From Microbispora hainanensis (GTDB lineage: Bacteria > Actinomycetota > Actinomycetes > Streptosporangiales > Streptosporangiaceae): a stretch of 64,000 bases of DNA. The stretch covers positions 2,356,001-2,420,000 of the forward strand of contig NZ_CP108086.1 of the NCBI RefSeq assembly GCF_036186745.1. Reading direction: 5' to 3'. A program made the translations under genes and the position numbers. Shown one piece after another: positions 1 to 8,589 of this stretch; the stretch's first letter is position 1; the number at the start of each line of letters is the position of its first letter. Below the pieces are notes generated by a model, which was not told the DNA's origin, ran no database searches, and was given only the letters and a program-made list of their open reading frames with translations.

Positions 1-1143
1 CGCAGGATGCGCGCCGACGCGAAGGAGGCGATGGCGCGCATCGGCGTGGACATCGACGTCGACAGCCCGGTCGGCGCGCTGGGCTCCGCCGGGCAGCAGC
101 TCGTGGAGATCGCCCGCGCCGTCGCCCAGCGGCCCACCCTGCTCATCCTCGACGAGCCGACCAGTTCGCTGGCCGCCGCCGAGGTCCGGCAGGTCATCGA
201 CGTCGTACGGACCGTCGCGGAGCAGGGCGTGGCGGTCATCTACGTCAGCCACCGCATGGACGAGATCCGGCAGGTGGCCGACACCGCCACGGTCGTCCGC
301 GACGGCAGGATCGTCGAGACGCTGCCGGTGCGCACGGCCTCGACGCACGAGATCGTGGCGATGATGCTCGGCGCGGCGCCCGAGGCCGTCGCGGGCCGGA
401 CCCGCCGCCCCAGCGCCGAGCCGCCCGTGCTGTCGGCGCGCGGCCTGGTCAGCGACCGGCTGAACGGCCTCGACATCGACGTGCGGCCCGGCGAGATCCT
501 GGGCATCGCCGGGGTGCTCGGCTCGGGCCGCACCGAGACGCTGCGCGCCCTGGTCGGGCTCGACCGCCCGGCGTCCGGCGAGATCCGTCTGCGCGGCGAG
601 CCCGTACGGCCCGGCGCGTTCGCCGCGATGCTCGCCAAGGGGCTCGGCATGACGCCGGAGAACCGGCGGCGCGAGGGGATCGTGCCGCTGATGGGCGTCG
701 ACGAGAACATCGTCATCAGCGACCTGCGCAAGGTGAGCAGGTCGGGCGTGCTGGACCGCCGGGCGATCCGGCAGGCCGCCCGGGCGCTCATCGACCGCCT
801 GGCGATCAAGACGGCCCGCCCGGGGACGCCGATCGGCACGCTCAGCGGCGGCAACCAGCAGAAGGCCGTGCTCGCCCGATGGCTGCACGCGGGAAGCGAC
901 GTGCTGCTCCTCGACGAGCCCACCCGCGGCGTGGACGTGGAGGCCAAGCGCCAGATCTACGACCAGATGCGCCTGCTGGCCGACGACGGGCGCGCCGTGG
1001 TCTTCGTGTCGAGCGAGGTGGAGGAGCTGGCCGACGTCTGCGACCGGATCGTCGTCCTGCGCGGCGGGCGCGCCGTCGCCGAGCTGAGCGGCGACGAGAT
1101 CGAGCTGAACCGGGTCATGGCCCTGGCCATTGCCGAGGAGTGA
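1..1143 (+). CDS. Sugar ABC transporter ATP-binding protein, RbsA/MglA type (5' end outside window)
   Basis: ATPase of a ribose/galactose-type import system; it hydrolyses ATP on the cytoplasmic face to drive the membrane permease encoded next. The reading frame is open to the window edge and only about 378 residues of the usual ~500 are visible, so the Walker A of the first domain is missing. Visible are the end of domain 1 (a degenerate signature LGSAGQQ near residue 26 and Walker B LLILDEPTSSL) and a complete domain 2: the atypical Walker A GVLGSGRTET near residue 167, signature LSGGNQQ near 280 and Walker B LLLDEPTRGVD near 302. A degenerate second Walker A is normal in this tandem-domain family. 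It is followed after 8 nt by the permease. The substrate cannot be read from the sequence. Confidence 0.93.
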   Translation, partial: RRMRADAKEAMARIGVDIDVDSPVGALGSAGQQLVEIARAVAQRPTLLILDEPTSSLAAAEVRQVIDVVRTVAEQGVAVIYVSHRMDEIRQVADTATVVRDGRIVETLPVRTASTHEIVAMMLGAAPEAVAGRTRRPSAEPPVLSARGLVSDRLNGLDIDVRPGEILGIAGVLGSGRTETLRALVGLDRPASGEIRLRGEPVRPGAFAAMLAKGLGMTPENRRREGIVPLMGVDENIVISDLRKVSRSGVLDRRAIRQAARALIDRLAIKTARPGTPIGTLSGGNQQKAVLARWLHAGSDVLLLDEPTRGVDVEAKRQIYDQMRLLADDGRAVVFVSSEVEELADVCDRIVVLRGGRAVAELSGDEIELNRVMALAIAEE

Positions 1144-1151
1144 GGGAGAAC

Positions 1152-2159
1152 ATGAGCACGACCACGCCCACCGGCCCGCCCGCGACCAAGGCGGACGCCC
1201 GGGGCGGGCAACGCAACACCCAACGGCTGAACGAAATCGGGCTCATCGGGGCCATCGTGGTGCTGTTCGTGGTGCTGTCCGCCACCGCGCCGGGCTTCCT
1301 GTCCGTGACGAACCAGCTGGCCATCCTGCGCGACGCGGCGACGATCGGCGTCGTGGCCTGGGCGATGACCCTCGTCATCGTGGCCGGTGAGATCGACATC
1401 AGCATCGGCCCCGCCGTGGCGTTCTCGTCGGTCCTGCTGGCCAAGGCCACCGGGGAGTGGCACATCCCGTTCGCCCTCGCCGTACTGGTCTGCCTCGCGG
1501 TGGGCCTGCTGCTCGGGGCCGGGGCCGGATTCCTGCGCGCCCGCTGGGGCATCCCGTCGTTCGTCGCCACGCTCGGCCTGTGGAGCGCGCTGCGCGGGCT
1601 GGCGCAGTACATGACCGACGGCCTGCCGGTGCCGCTGGACGCCAACGGGTTCCTCGACGTGCTGGCCGGGAGCATCCTCGGCATCCCGACCCCGGCCATC
1701 ATCATGGCCGTCCTGTTCGTCGTGTTCCTCTTCGTGGCCAACCGCACGGCGTACGGCCGCTCGGTCTTCGCGGTCGGCGGCAACGCCGAGGCCGCCCGCC
1801 TCGCGGGCATCAACGTCTCGCGGATCCGGGTGATCCTGTTCGCCACGACCGGCCTGCTCGCCGCGGTCAGCGGCCTGCTGCTGGCCGCGCGCCTCGGATC
1901 CGGCAACGGCGGCGCGTCGGTGGGCCTCGAATTCGACGTGATCGCCGCGGTCGTGATCGGCGGCACCTCCCTCGCCGGCGGCAAGGGATCGCTGCTCGGC
2001 ACCCTGCTGGGCGTCGCCTTCATCACCGTCATCGGCAACGGCCTCGTGCTGCTCGGGGTCAACGCCTTCTTCCAGGACGTGGTGCGCGGCGTGATCATCG
2101 TCGGCGCCGTGCTGATCAACGTGTTGCTCTCCAAGCGGAACGGAGCCCGTAGCGCATGA
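1152..2159 (+). CDS. Sugar ABC transporter permease (RbsC-like, BPD_transp_2)
   Basis: Integral membrane subunit of the same importer, 335 residues. The start ATG at 1152 follows a GAGGGAGAA ribosome site just after the ATPase stop; the frame is open further upstream but that is overlap with the ATPase gene. The N-terminal ~35 residues are polar, then come about nine hydrophobic segments, including one near residue 36 (GLIGAIVVLFVVLS) and the late GGTSLAGGKGSLLGTLLG motif typical of RbsC-family permeases near residue 275. A periplasmic-type binding protein is not in the window and is presumably upstream. It overlaps the next gene by 4 nt (ATGA). Confidence 0.93.
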   Translation: MSTTTPTGPPATKADARGGQRNTQRLNEIGLIGAIVVLFVVLSATAPGFLSVTNQLAILRDAATIGVVAWAMTLVIVAGEIDISIGPAVAFSSVLLAKATGEWHIPFALAVLVCLAVGLLLGAGAGFLRARWGIPSFVATLGLWSALRGLAQYMTDGLPVPLDANGFLDVLAGSILGIPTPAIIMAVLFVVFLFVANRTAYGRSVFAVGGNAEAARLAGINVSRIRVILFATTGLLAAVSGLLLAARLGSGNGGASVGLEFDVIAAVVIGGTSLAGGKGSLLGTLLGVAFITVIGNGLVLLGVNAFFQDVVRGVIIVGAVLINVLLSKRNGARSA

Positions 2160-3223
2160 CCACCATGAAAGGCGTCTACCTGCCCGGCGACTTCACCGCC
2201 GTGCTCCGCGACGTGGAGGTGCCCACGCCCGGCCCCGGCCAGCTGCTCGTACGCGTGGGCGCGTCCGGCATCTGCGGCAGCGACCTGTCGTACATCTACC
2301 GGGGGCACAAGACCCACGTCGGCCAGGAGGGCGCGGCGTACAAGGGGGTCGTGGCCGGGCACGAGCCCAGCGGCCAGGTCGTGGAGGCCGGGCCGGGCTG
2401 CCGCCGGTTCGGGGTGGGCGACCGCGTGATCGTCTACCACATCTCCGGCTGCGGGCTGTGCCCGAACTGCCGCCGCGGCCACATGATCAGCTGCTCCGAC
2501 CCCGAGCGCAGGTCGGCGTACGGCTGGCAGCGCGACGGCGGCCACGCCGAATACATCCTGGTCGAGGAGAGCACGGCCGTGCCGCTGCCCGACGAGCTGT
2601 CCTACGTGGACGGCGCCCTGATCGCCTGCGGGTTCGGCACGGCGTACGAGGGCCTGCTGCGCACCGGGGTCGGCGGGCGCGACGACCTGCTCGTGGTCGG
2701 TCTCGGGCCGGTCGGGCTGGCCGCCGCCATGATCTCCCGAGGGCTCGGTGCGACCCGGGTGCTCGGCGTGGAGCGCTCGCCCGAGCGCGCCGCGCACGCC
2801 CGGTCGCTCGGCCTGTTCGACGAGGTCCTGATCGCCGACGACGGGGTCGCCGAGGCCCTCGACGAGGCGACCGAAGGACGCGGCTGCTCGGTGACGATGG
2901 ACTGCTCGGGCTCGGCCGCGGGCCGCAGCGTCGCGATCCGGGGCGCGGCCGAGTGGGGCCGGGTCTCCCTGGTGGGCGAGGGCGGCCGGTTGGAGACGGA
3001 GGTCTCCGACCTGCTGCTGCACCGCCAGCTCACCCTGTACGCCTCCTGGGTCACCTCGCTGCAGGCGATGGAGGAGCTGGCCTTCCGCCTGGTGCGGTGG
3101 GGCGCGAGCCCGCAGCGGCTGGTGACCGACGTGCTGCCGCTGGAGCAGGCCGACGAGGCATACCGGCTGGCCGACTCCGGGCGCACCGGCAAGGTCTGCC
3201 TGGTCCCCGCGCAGCGCGCGTGA
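2156..3223 (+). CDS. Zinc-dependent medium-chain dehydrogenase (sorbitol/threonine dehydrogenase-like)
   Basis: MDR-superfamily alcohol or polyol dehydrogenase, 355 residues, that should oxidise a sugar or polyol with NAD(P). Catalytic-zinc motifs are present (GICGSDLSY near residue 38 and GHEPSGQ near 69). Four structural-zinc cysteines lie in CGLCPNCRRGHMISC near residues 98-112, and the dinucleotide fold VVGLGPVGLAAA is near 181. Translationally coupled to the permease (ATGA) and to the DUF4380 gene, so it probably acts on the imported sugar. The exact substrate is unknown. Confidence 0.9.
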   Translation: MTTMKGVYLPGDFTAVLRDVEVPTPGPGQLLVRVGASGICGSDLSYIYRGHKTHVGQEGAAYKGVVAGHEPSGQVVEAGPGCRRFGVGDRVIVYHISGCGLCPNCRRGHMISCSDPERRSAYGWQRDGGHAEYILVEESTAVPLPDELSYVDGALIACGFGTAYEGLLRTGVGGRDDLLVVGLGPVGLAAAMISRGLGATRVLGVERSPERAAHARSLGLFDEVLIADDGVAEALDEATEGRGCSVTMDCSGSAAGRSVAIRGAAEWGRVSLVGEGGRLETEVSDLLLHRQLTLYASWVTSLQAMEELAFRLVRWGASPQRLVTDVLPLEQADEAYRLADSGRTGKVCLVPAQRA

Positions 3224-4164
3224 TGAGCGAGGAGCCGCTGATCACGCTGGCCGCGCCCTGGGGAGAGGCGGTCGTCCTGCCGGGGCGCGGCGGGCGGATC
3301 ATCTCGCTGCGCGCCGCGGGCCGCGAGTGGCTGTGGCGCAACCCCGACCTGCTCGACGCGTCGCTCGCGCTCACCCCCGCCGCGCGGCGGCTGCCCGCCC
3401 CCACCGGGTTCGCGAGCTGGGCCAACTGGGGCGGCGACAAGACCTGGCCCGCCCCGCAGGGATGGTCGTCGCCCGAGGAGTGGGCGGGGCCGCCCGACCC
3501 GGTGCTCGACGCCGGTGCGTACGCGGTGCTGGAGCGCGACGACCTGCGCGTACGGCTGCGCAGCGGTGACGACCCGCGCACCGGGCTGGCCGTCACCCGC
3601 ACGGTGACGATGCAGGCCGACCAGGCGGTCCTCGTGGTCGACAGCGAGCTGGAGAACGTCACCGATCACCCGGTGCGGTGGGCGGCCTGGACGGTGACCC
3701 AGTTCGAGACCGAGTCGTTCCGCGGGCACGACGATCCCCGATGCGGGGTGTGGGTCGGGCTGACCGACCGCCACCGGGCGCCGGTGACGCTGTTCGCGCC
3801 CGACGGCGCGCCGGTCCTGGAGCGGGTCTCCCCCTCGGCGGGCCGGGTGCCGGTCCGCGACGTCGTCGGCAAGATCGGCATCGGCGGCACGGCCGGATGG
3901 CTCGCCGTGGTCGCCCCCGGCGGGGCGACGCTGACGCAGCGGTTCGACGTGCGGCCGGGCGCGCCCTACCCCGACCAGGGCTCCGAGGTCGCGATCTGGA
4001 TGCAGTACCCCAAGGACGAGGAGCTTGAGGGGCTGGAGGGCCTGCGCCCCACGGCACGGCTGGTCGAGGCCGAGACCATGTCGCCCCTGACCTCGCTCGC
4101 CCCCGGAGAGGTGTTGCGCCACCGCGTGACCTGGTCCGTGACGCCGACGCCCCCGCACGTCTGA
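3223..4164 (+). CDS. DUF4380 family protein, aldose-epimerase-like fold (putative)
   Basis: A 313-residue protein whose ATG at 3223 shares its A with the preceding TGA. The motif NWGGDKTWPAPQ near residue 68 is typical of DUF4380, a family resembling galactose mutarotases. Beta-rich sequence throughout, no signal peptide, no membrane segment. Being last in the sugar operon suggests it interconverts or binds the imported sugar, but the catalytic role is not established. The longer frame beginning at 2458 is overlap with the dehydrogenase and was not used. Confidence 0.8.
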   Translation: MSEEPLITLAAPWGEAVVLPGRGGRIISLRAAGREWLWRNPDLLDASLALTPAARRLPAPTGFASWANWGGDKTWPAPQGWSSPEEWAGPPDPVLDAGAYAVLERDDLRVRLRSGDDPRTGLAVTRTVTMQADQAVLVVDSELENVTDHPVRWAAWTVTQFETESFRGHDDPRCGVWVGLTDRHRAPVTLFAPDGAPVLERVSPSAGRVPVRDVVGKIGIGGTAGWLAVVAPGGATLTQRFDVRPGAPYPDQGSEVAIWMQYPKDEELEGLEGLRPTARLVEAETMSPLTSLAPGEVLRHRVTWSVTPTPPHV

Positions 4165-4192
4165 GTGATCCCGACCGGATAACGTCGGGGCC

Positions 4193-5056
4193 ATGCGGCT
4201 TCATGTGGGATGCGCGATGTGGACGCACGCGCCGTGGCAGGGGCGTCTCCTGCCGCACCCGCTTCCTCCGGGGGAGCGGCTGCGCGCCTACGCCACCTGG
4301 TGCAACGCGGTCGAGGGCAACACGACGTTCTACGCCACGCCCTCGCGGAGCACGGTGGAGTCGTGGGCGGGGCAGACCGATCCCGGCTTCCGCTTCGTGG
4401 TCAAGCTGCCCAGGCCGATCACCCATGAGCGCCGCCTGACCGGGGCCGACGACGACCTGCGGGCCTTCCTCGACGCGATCGAGCCGCTGGGCCCGCGCGC
4501 CCACGCGCTGTGGATCCAGCTTCCCGGCTCGTTCGGCCCGGCGGACGCCGGGGCGCTCGCGGCCTTCCTCGGCCGGCTTCCCCGCGACCACCGCTACGCC
4601 GTCGAGGTGCGGCACCGCGCGTTCTTCGAGGACACCCGGGCCGCGCGGCTGCTTGAGCGGGTGCTGGCCGTGGCCGGCGCCGAGTGGGTGCCGTTCGACA
4701 CGACCGTGCTGTTCCGCACCCCGCCGACCAGCGACGCCGAACGGGACGCCTGGTCGAAGAAGCCGCGCGTGCCGCTGCGGACCGCCGCCCTCACCGACCG
4801 CCCGATCGTCCGCTACATCGGCCGCGACGACCCGGAGCGTACGGCCGAGGGCTGGCGGCACTGGGTGGAGACCGTCGCCGGATGGCTGCGCGAGGGACGC
4901 TCGCCGACCGTGTTCGTGCACACCCCGGACAACGCCGACGCGCCGACGCTCGCCCGGCGCTTCCACGACGACGTACGCGCCGAGGTGCCCGGCCTGGAGC
5001 CGCTGCCCGAGCCCATGGCGCCGGAGACGCCGGACGAGCCGCTGACTCTGTTCTGA
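4193..5056 (+). CDS. DUF72 family protein
   Basis: 287 residues. Starts MRLHVGCAMWTHAPW, matching the DUF72 (YecE-like) pattern of an N-terminal (V/I)GxxxW, with a TIM-barrel-like body including GNTTFYATPS, FVVKLPRPITHERRL and AVEVRH segments and the late VFVHTPDNADAP. DUF72 proteins are widespread with no settled function. Monocistronic, starting 28 nt after the sugar operon, possibly from its own promoter. Confidence 0.88.
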   Translation: MRLHVGCAMWTHAPWQGRLLPHPLPPGERLRAYATWCNAVEGNTTFYATPSRSTVESWAGQTDPGFRFVVKLPRPITHERRLTGADDDLRAFLDAIEPLGPRAHALWIQLPGSFGPADAGALAAFLGRLPRDHRYAVEVRHRAFFEDTRAARLLERVLAVAGAEWVPFDTTVLFRTPPTSDAERDAWSKKPRVPLRTAALTDRPIVRYIGRDDPERTAEGWRHWVETVAGWLREGRSPTVFVHTPDNADAPTLARRFHDDVRAEVPGLEPLPEPMAPETPDEPLTLF

Positions 5057-5112
5057 GCCGGTTCGGAGCTGCCGGTTCGGAGCTGCCGGTTCGGAGCAGC
5101 CGGGTCGGACAG
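5057..5112. repeat. Four 14-bp direct repeats at a convergent gene junction
   Basis: Units at 5057, 5071, 5085 and 5099 read GCCGGTTCGGAGCT with one change in unit 3 and three changes in the last. They fill the space between the DUF72 stop and the methyltransferase stop. No clear hairpin forms, so termination is not obvious. Confidence 0.8.
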
Positions 5113-5118
5113 CAGGGG

Positions 5119-6321
5119 TCAGCGCTTGACGGCGCGGAGCACGACGAACTTGGGGTCGCTCGCGACGACCGTGCAGTTGCCGAAGAGCCGGCGCAGCTTC
5201 ACGTGATAGCCGAGGTGGCGGTTGCCCACCACCCACAGCTCGCCGCCCCGCCGCAGCGCGGCACGCGAGCCGTTGAACATGCGCCAGGCGGTCGCGTCGG
5301 TCCTGCCCCGATGGGTGTGGAACGGCGGGTTGTTCAGCACCAGGTCGGCGGTGCCCGGCGGGAAGCCCGCGAGGCCGTCGGCCGCCTCGAAGCGCGCGGC
5401 GGCGTCGTCCGGTGCGTTCGCCCGGAAGGTCGCCTCGGCGGAGGCGAGCGCCTGGTAGGACTCGTCGATGAACGTCACCTCGGCCTCGTGGTTCGACAGC
5501 GCCGCGGCGAGCCCGATCACCCCGTTGCCGCAGCCGAGGTCGACCACGTGCTCGGGCCCCGTACGCGCGGGCAGGGCGCTGAGCAGGAGGCGGGTGCCCG
5601 CGTCGAGGCGCTCGGCGGAGAAGACGCCCGCGTGGTTGACGACGGTCAGGCCGGAGAGCACGCCGATATCGGCGGGCAACGCGTAGCTGCGCGGCCACGG
5701 ATTCGCGCCGCGCGACAGCCCGGGATCGGGCGAGCAGAAGATCAGCCGCGCCTTCCTGACCGCCAGCGAGGTCCGCGTCGGCCCGAGGACGCGCTCGAAC
5801 AGCTTCAGCGTCGAGGTGTGGATCTCGGTGACCATCCCCGCGCCGACGACCACCGTGTCCTCGTGCACGTGCGGGGCGAGCCGGTGCAACTGGTCCTCCA
5901 GGAGGGCCAGGCTCTTGGGCACCCGCACCAGCAGCACGTCGATCCGGTCCGGCGGCGCGTCCCTGGTCGTGCGCAGCCGTACGGCGTCCGCGCCGAGGCC
6001 GTTGCGCTCCAGGTTGGCGCGGGTGGCCTGCTGCCCGAGGAACGAGTCGCTGATCTGCGTGGGACGGTGGACGGGGCGCTGCGCGGCGAGCGCGGTGGCC
6101 AGTGAGGTGGACAGTGCAGTGGCCAGTGCGGTGGACAGGGCGCCCCACCGGTCGCCCACCACGACCAGGCTCCCGGACAGGTCCACCGGCCCGCCCTCGC
6201 GCTCGTCGAGGTGCCGCAGCAGGTAGGCGTCGGCCGCGTCCCACGCGCGGAGCGGGTCGCGGGGATCCTCGGGAAAGCGGGCGAGGTCGAGATCCCCCCG
6301 CGCCGTCGTCATACGGTCCAT
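5119..6321 (-). CDS. Class I SAM-dependent methyltransferase, RsmC/RlmG-like
   Basis: 400 residues. The C-terminal half is a small-subunit-methyltransferase (MTS) domain: SAM motif VVDLGCGNGVIGLAAAL near residue 262 and catalytic NPPFH (LVLNNPPFHTH) near 334, the signature of N2-guanine rRNA methylases of the RsmC/RlmG group. The N-terminal half is the usual divergent pseudo-domain. Length is close to RlmG (~380). Near residue 67 a short repetitive stretch (ALSTALATALSTSLATALA) is encoded by GTGGACA/GTGGCCA-type DNA repeats. The target base (16S G1207 or 23S G1835) cannot be decided from sequence. Convergent with DUF72. Confidence 0.85.
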   Translation of the reverse strand: MDRMTTARGDLDLARFPEDPRDPLRAWDAADAYLLRHLDEREGGPVDLSGSLVVVGDRWGALSTALATALSTSLATALAAQRPVHRPTQISDSFLGQQATRANLERNGLGADAVRLRTTRDAPPDRIDVLLVRVPKSLALLEDQLHRLAPHVHEDTVVVGAGMVTEIHTSTLKLFERVLGPTRTSLAVRKARLIFCSPDPGLSRGANPWPRSYALPADIGVLSGLTVVNHAGVFSAERLDAGTRLLLSALPARTGPEHVVDLGCGNGVIGLAAALSNHEAEVTFIDESYQALASAEATFRANAPDDAAARFEAADGLAGFPPGTADLVLNNPPFHTHRGRTDATAWRMFNGSRAALRRGGELWVVGNRHLGYHVKLRRLFGNCTVVASDPKFVVLRAVKR

Positions 6322-6448
6322 CGCCGCTCAGGCTAGTGGGCCCTCCGCCCGGGTCCGTGCGATGAGTCCCCATCAGCCGCGCGTGACGTCTCGGGACAGG
6401 CGTCCCGGCGGTGGTGGCAGAGGCCGTCCACCCGTGACCCGGGCGTGC

Positions 6449-7183
6449 TCAGGGAGCGCTGTCCGAAGTCGTCTCGACTTTCGTGTGGAGGATCTCGCGG
6501 GCCTGGTCAGCGGCCCGGACGATGCTCTCGGAGACGAAGGCGACGAAGCGTGCGATGTTCTCCAGACGGGCGGCGGCCGCGGTTCCGGGGCCGAGGACGC
6601 CGACGCCCTGTCGTGCGACCTCGCCGAGGTGGGCGGTGGCACGGGCGCTGGCCATCATCGACTGATACAAGACGTCGTCGTCGACGACGTAGCGCTCGCG
6701 GCGGCGTTCGTCGCGTTCCCGGCGGATCAGGCCCTGGCTCTCCAGGAACGTGGTCGCCTTGGAGACGGACGCCGGGCTGACCTGAAGGCGTCCGGCGAGT
6801 TGGGAGGCGCTGAGGCTGCCGGCGTCGGTGGTGTAGAGGCCGGCCAGCACCCGTGCCGTCATCTTGGGCAGGCCCGATTGCATGAAGACCGTGGCCAACA
6901 CCTCCTCGTACTCGCGCACCGCCTCGGCATCGCGTCCGTGGGCCTGGGAGGGGGCGCCGGGCTCCCGGGGCGCGGTCTTCCTGCGGCGGTGGGTGCGGTG
7001 TTCGGTCGCGCGGTGGGCCAGGTCGGCGCGGTAGGCGGTGGGGCCGCCGTTTCGCATCACCTCACGCGTGATCGTCGAAGTGGGGCGGCCGAGTCCTCTG
7101 GCGATCTCCGCGTAGGCGAGGCCGTCGGCCAGTCCCAGCGCGATCTGCTGGCGGTCCTGCTGGGTGAGCCTGCCTCCCGGCAT
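6449..7183 (-). CDS. Transcriptional regulator: helicase-like HTH fused to a MarR/GbsR domain
   Basis: About 244 residues. ATG at 7183 is preferred over the upstream 7228 because GGAGG lies 8 nt ahead. Residues 1-60 form an IS30-type HTH (LTQQDRQQIALGLADGLAYAE then ARGLGRPTSTITREV), then a basic linker, then a MarR/GbsR winged helix (LSASQLAGRLQVSPASVSKA; RRERYVV wing near residue 165). Such double-HTH proteins act as DNA-binding repressors in the cytoplasm. It is divergent from a serine hydrolase gene, with a 22-bp inverted repeat in the shared upstream region that is the likely operator. The ligand is unknown. Confidence 0.85.
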   Translation of the reverse strand: MPGGRLTQQDRQQIALGLADGLAYAEIARGLGRPTSTITREVMRNGGPTAYRADLAHRATEHRTHRRRKTAPREPGAPSQAHGRDAEAVREYEEVLATVFMQSGLPKMTARVLAGLYTTDAGSLSASQLAGRLQVSPASVSKATTFLESQGLIRRERDERRRERYVVDDDVLYQSMMASARATAHLGEVARQGVGVLGPGTAAAARLENIARFVAFVSESIVRAADQAREILHTKVETTSDSAP

Positions 7184-7350
7184 CGCGGTCTCCTCCGTGG
7201 TCTGTGGCCCCTCCACCATAGCGTTCACTTTCTATCGGTTGCAACGAACGAGCGAAGCTATGTTGCGTTGACTTCAGAACCATTGCAACGATTCTATGGC
7301 TGTGAACTGCGATTATTGGTCTACAACGCAAGAATCAAGTTGCAGTAGTT

Positions 7351-7372
7351 GGAAACGCAACGTAGCGTTTCC
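7351..7372. promoter_or_regulatory. Inverted repeat, probable operator of the MarR-like regulator
   Basis: GGAAACGC - 6 nt - GCGTTTCC is a perfect 8-bp inverted repeat 50 nt before the hydrolase start. Related half sites (AACGCA, TTGCAACGA, GTTGCGTTG) recur between 7229 and 7330. The 240-nt spacer is unusually AT-rich for this genome, as expected of a divergent promoter/operator region. Confidence 0.6.
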
Positions 7373-7422
7373 GGTGTACGAAACGAGCGTCCGACTCATC
7401 GCCGACCTGAAGGAGCCCCACC

Positions 7423-8559
7423 ATGTCCGTCACTCTCACCGGCCAGGGCCGCCCGGAGCTGCAGAAGATCATCGAGGAGATGGTCGATTCCGGTTTCGTC
7501 GGGGTGACGCTGCGGGTGCACGACGAGCACGGCGAGTGGACCGGCAGCGCCGGGCTGCGCGAGCTGGGCGGGATCGAAGAGCCGCCGATCGACGGGCACG
7601 TCCGGATCGGCAGCAACACCAAGACCTTCACCGCCACGGTGGTGCTGCAACTGGTGGCCGAGGGCAAACTCGGGCTGGACACCGCGGTGGACGACTATCT
7701 GCCCGAGTTCGGGCTGGACCGGCGGATCACGGTGCGGATGCTGCTGCAGCACACCAGCGGGGTGTTCAACTTCACCGGCGAGTACTTCGAGGACGGCACG
7801 TTCGTTCCGGGGATCCCCGCCACCCCCGCGGGCAGGGAATGGGTGGACAACCGGTTCCGCACCTACCGGCCGGAGGAACTGGTCCGGCTGGCGTTGTCCA
7901 AGCCCGCACGGTTCGAGCCGGGCACCGATTGGAGCTACTCCAACACCAACTACGTGCTGGCCAGACTGCTGATCGAGAAGGTCACCGGCTGCTCGGTCGC
8001 CGAGGAGATGCAGCGGCTGATCCTGGGACCGCTCGACCTGACCGGCACCATTCAGCCGGCCGTCGAGACCGGGATCCCCGAGCCGCACGCCCACGCCTAC
8101 TACCGATATGAGGAGGACGGCCAGACCCGGACGGTCGACGTCACCCGCCACAACCCGTCCTGGATCTCCTCCGGCGGCGACATGATCTCCACTACCTGCG
8201 ACCTGCACACGTTCATCTCCGCACTGCTGGGCGGCAGGCTGCTGCCGGCCGGGCTGCTGGCCGAGATGTGCACGCCCGAGACGAAGGCCGGGTACGGCCT
8301 GGGGGTGTTCGTCCAGGAGAGGCCGGGCGGCGGAACCGTCATCACGCACAACGGCGGCATGGCGGGTCACGCGGCGCTGATGTACAGCACGCCCGACGGC
8401 AGCACGACCCTGACCGCCGCCCTGAACTATGTGGACGACGCCACGATGTCCATGGGAGTGGCGTTCCAGCAGGCGACGCAGCGCCTCGTCGCCGAGGTGT
8501 TCGGCGACGGGCGGGCCGGATCGGCCGAGGCGGCCGAGCCGGCCCGGCAGACGCGCTGA
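7423..8559 (+). CDS. Serine hydrolase, beta-lactamase/D-Ala-D-Ala carboxypeptidase fold (class C-like)
   Basis: 378 residues. The class C/esterase motifs are visible: S-N-T-K in RIGSNTKTF near residue 64 (catalytic Ser-x-x-Lys), Y-S-N in WSYSNTNYVL near 170, and HNGGMAGH near 308 in place of KTG. No convincing signal peptide, so probably cytoplasmic or non-classically exported. Family members hydrolyse D-amino peptides, beta-lactams or esters; the substrate here is unknown. SD GGAGC precedes the ATG. Divergent from the MarR-like regulator, which probably controls it. Confidence 0.88.
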   Translation: MSVTLTGQGRPELQKIIEEMVDSGFVGVTLRVHDEHGEWTGSAGLRELGGIEEPPIDGHVRIGSNTKTFTATVVLQLVAEGKLGLDTAVDDYLPEFGLDRRITVRMLLQHTSGVFNFTGEYFEDGTFVPGIPATPAGREWVDNRFRTYRPEELVRLALSKPARFEPGTDWSYSNTNYVLARLLIEKVTGCSVAEEMQRLILGPLDLTGTIQPAVETGIPEPHAHAYYRYEEDGQTRTVDVTRHNPSWISSGGDMISTTCDLHTFISALLGGRLLPAGLLAEMCTPETKAGYGLGVFVQERPGGGTVITHNGGMAGHAALMYSTPDGSTTLTAALNYVDDATMSMGVAFQQATQRLVAEVFGDGRAGSAEAAEPARQTR

Positions 8560-8589
8560 GCACCCGGGGCGGAGGGCCCGGCGGTGGGC

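Noticed and set aside
5185..5215. Second parS-like CACGTG near 5201
   Set aside because: Only about 11 of 14 bases match and it lies within the methyltransferase coding sequence.
3659..6373. 904-residue minus-strand frame (and similar long frames antisense to genes, e.g. 1115-3022, 18172-19818, 30653-32692)
   Set aside because: High-GC shadow frames: Arg/Gly/Ala/Pro-rich, no domain motifs, and they overlap genes with clear family motifs on the other strand.
6362..7348. 328-residue plus-strand frame over the MarR-like gene
   Set aside because: Antisense shadow; the minus-strand frame carries HTH motifs and a good ribosome site.
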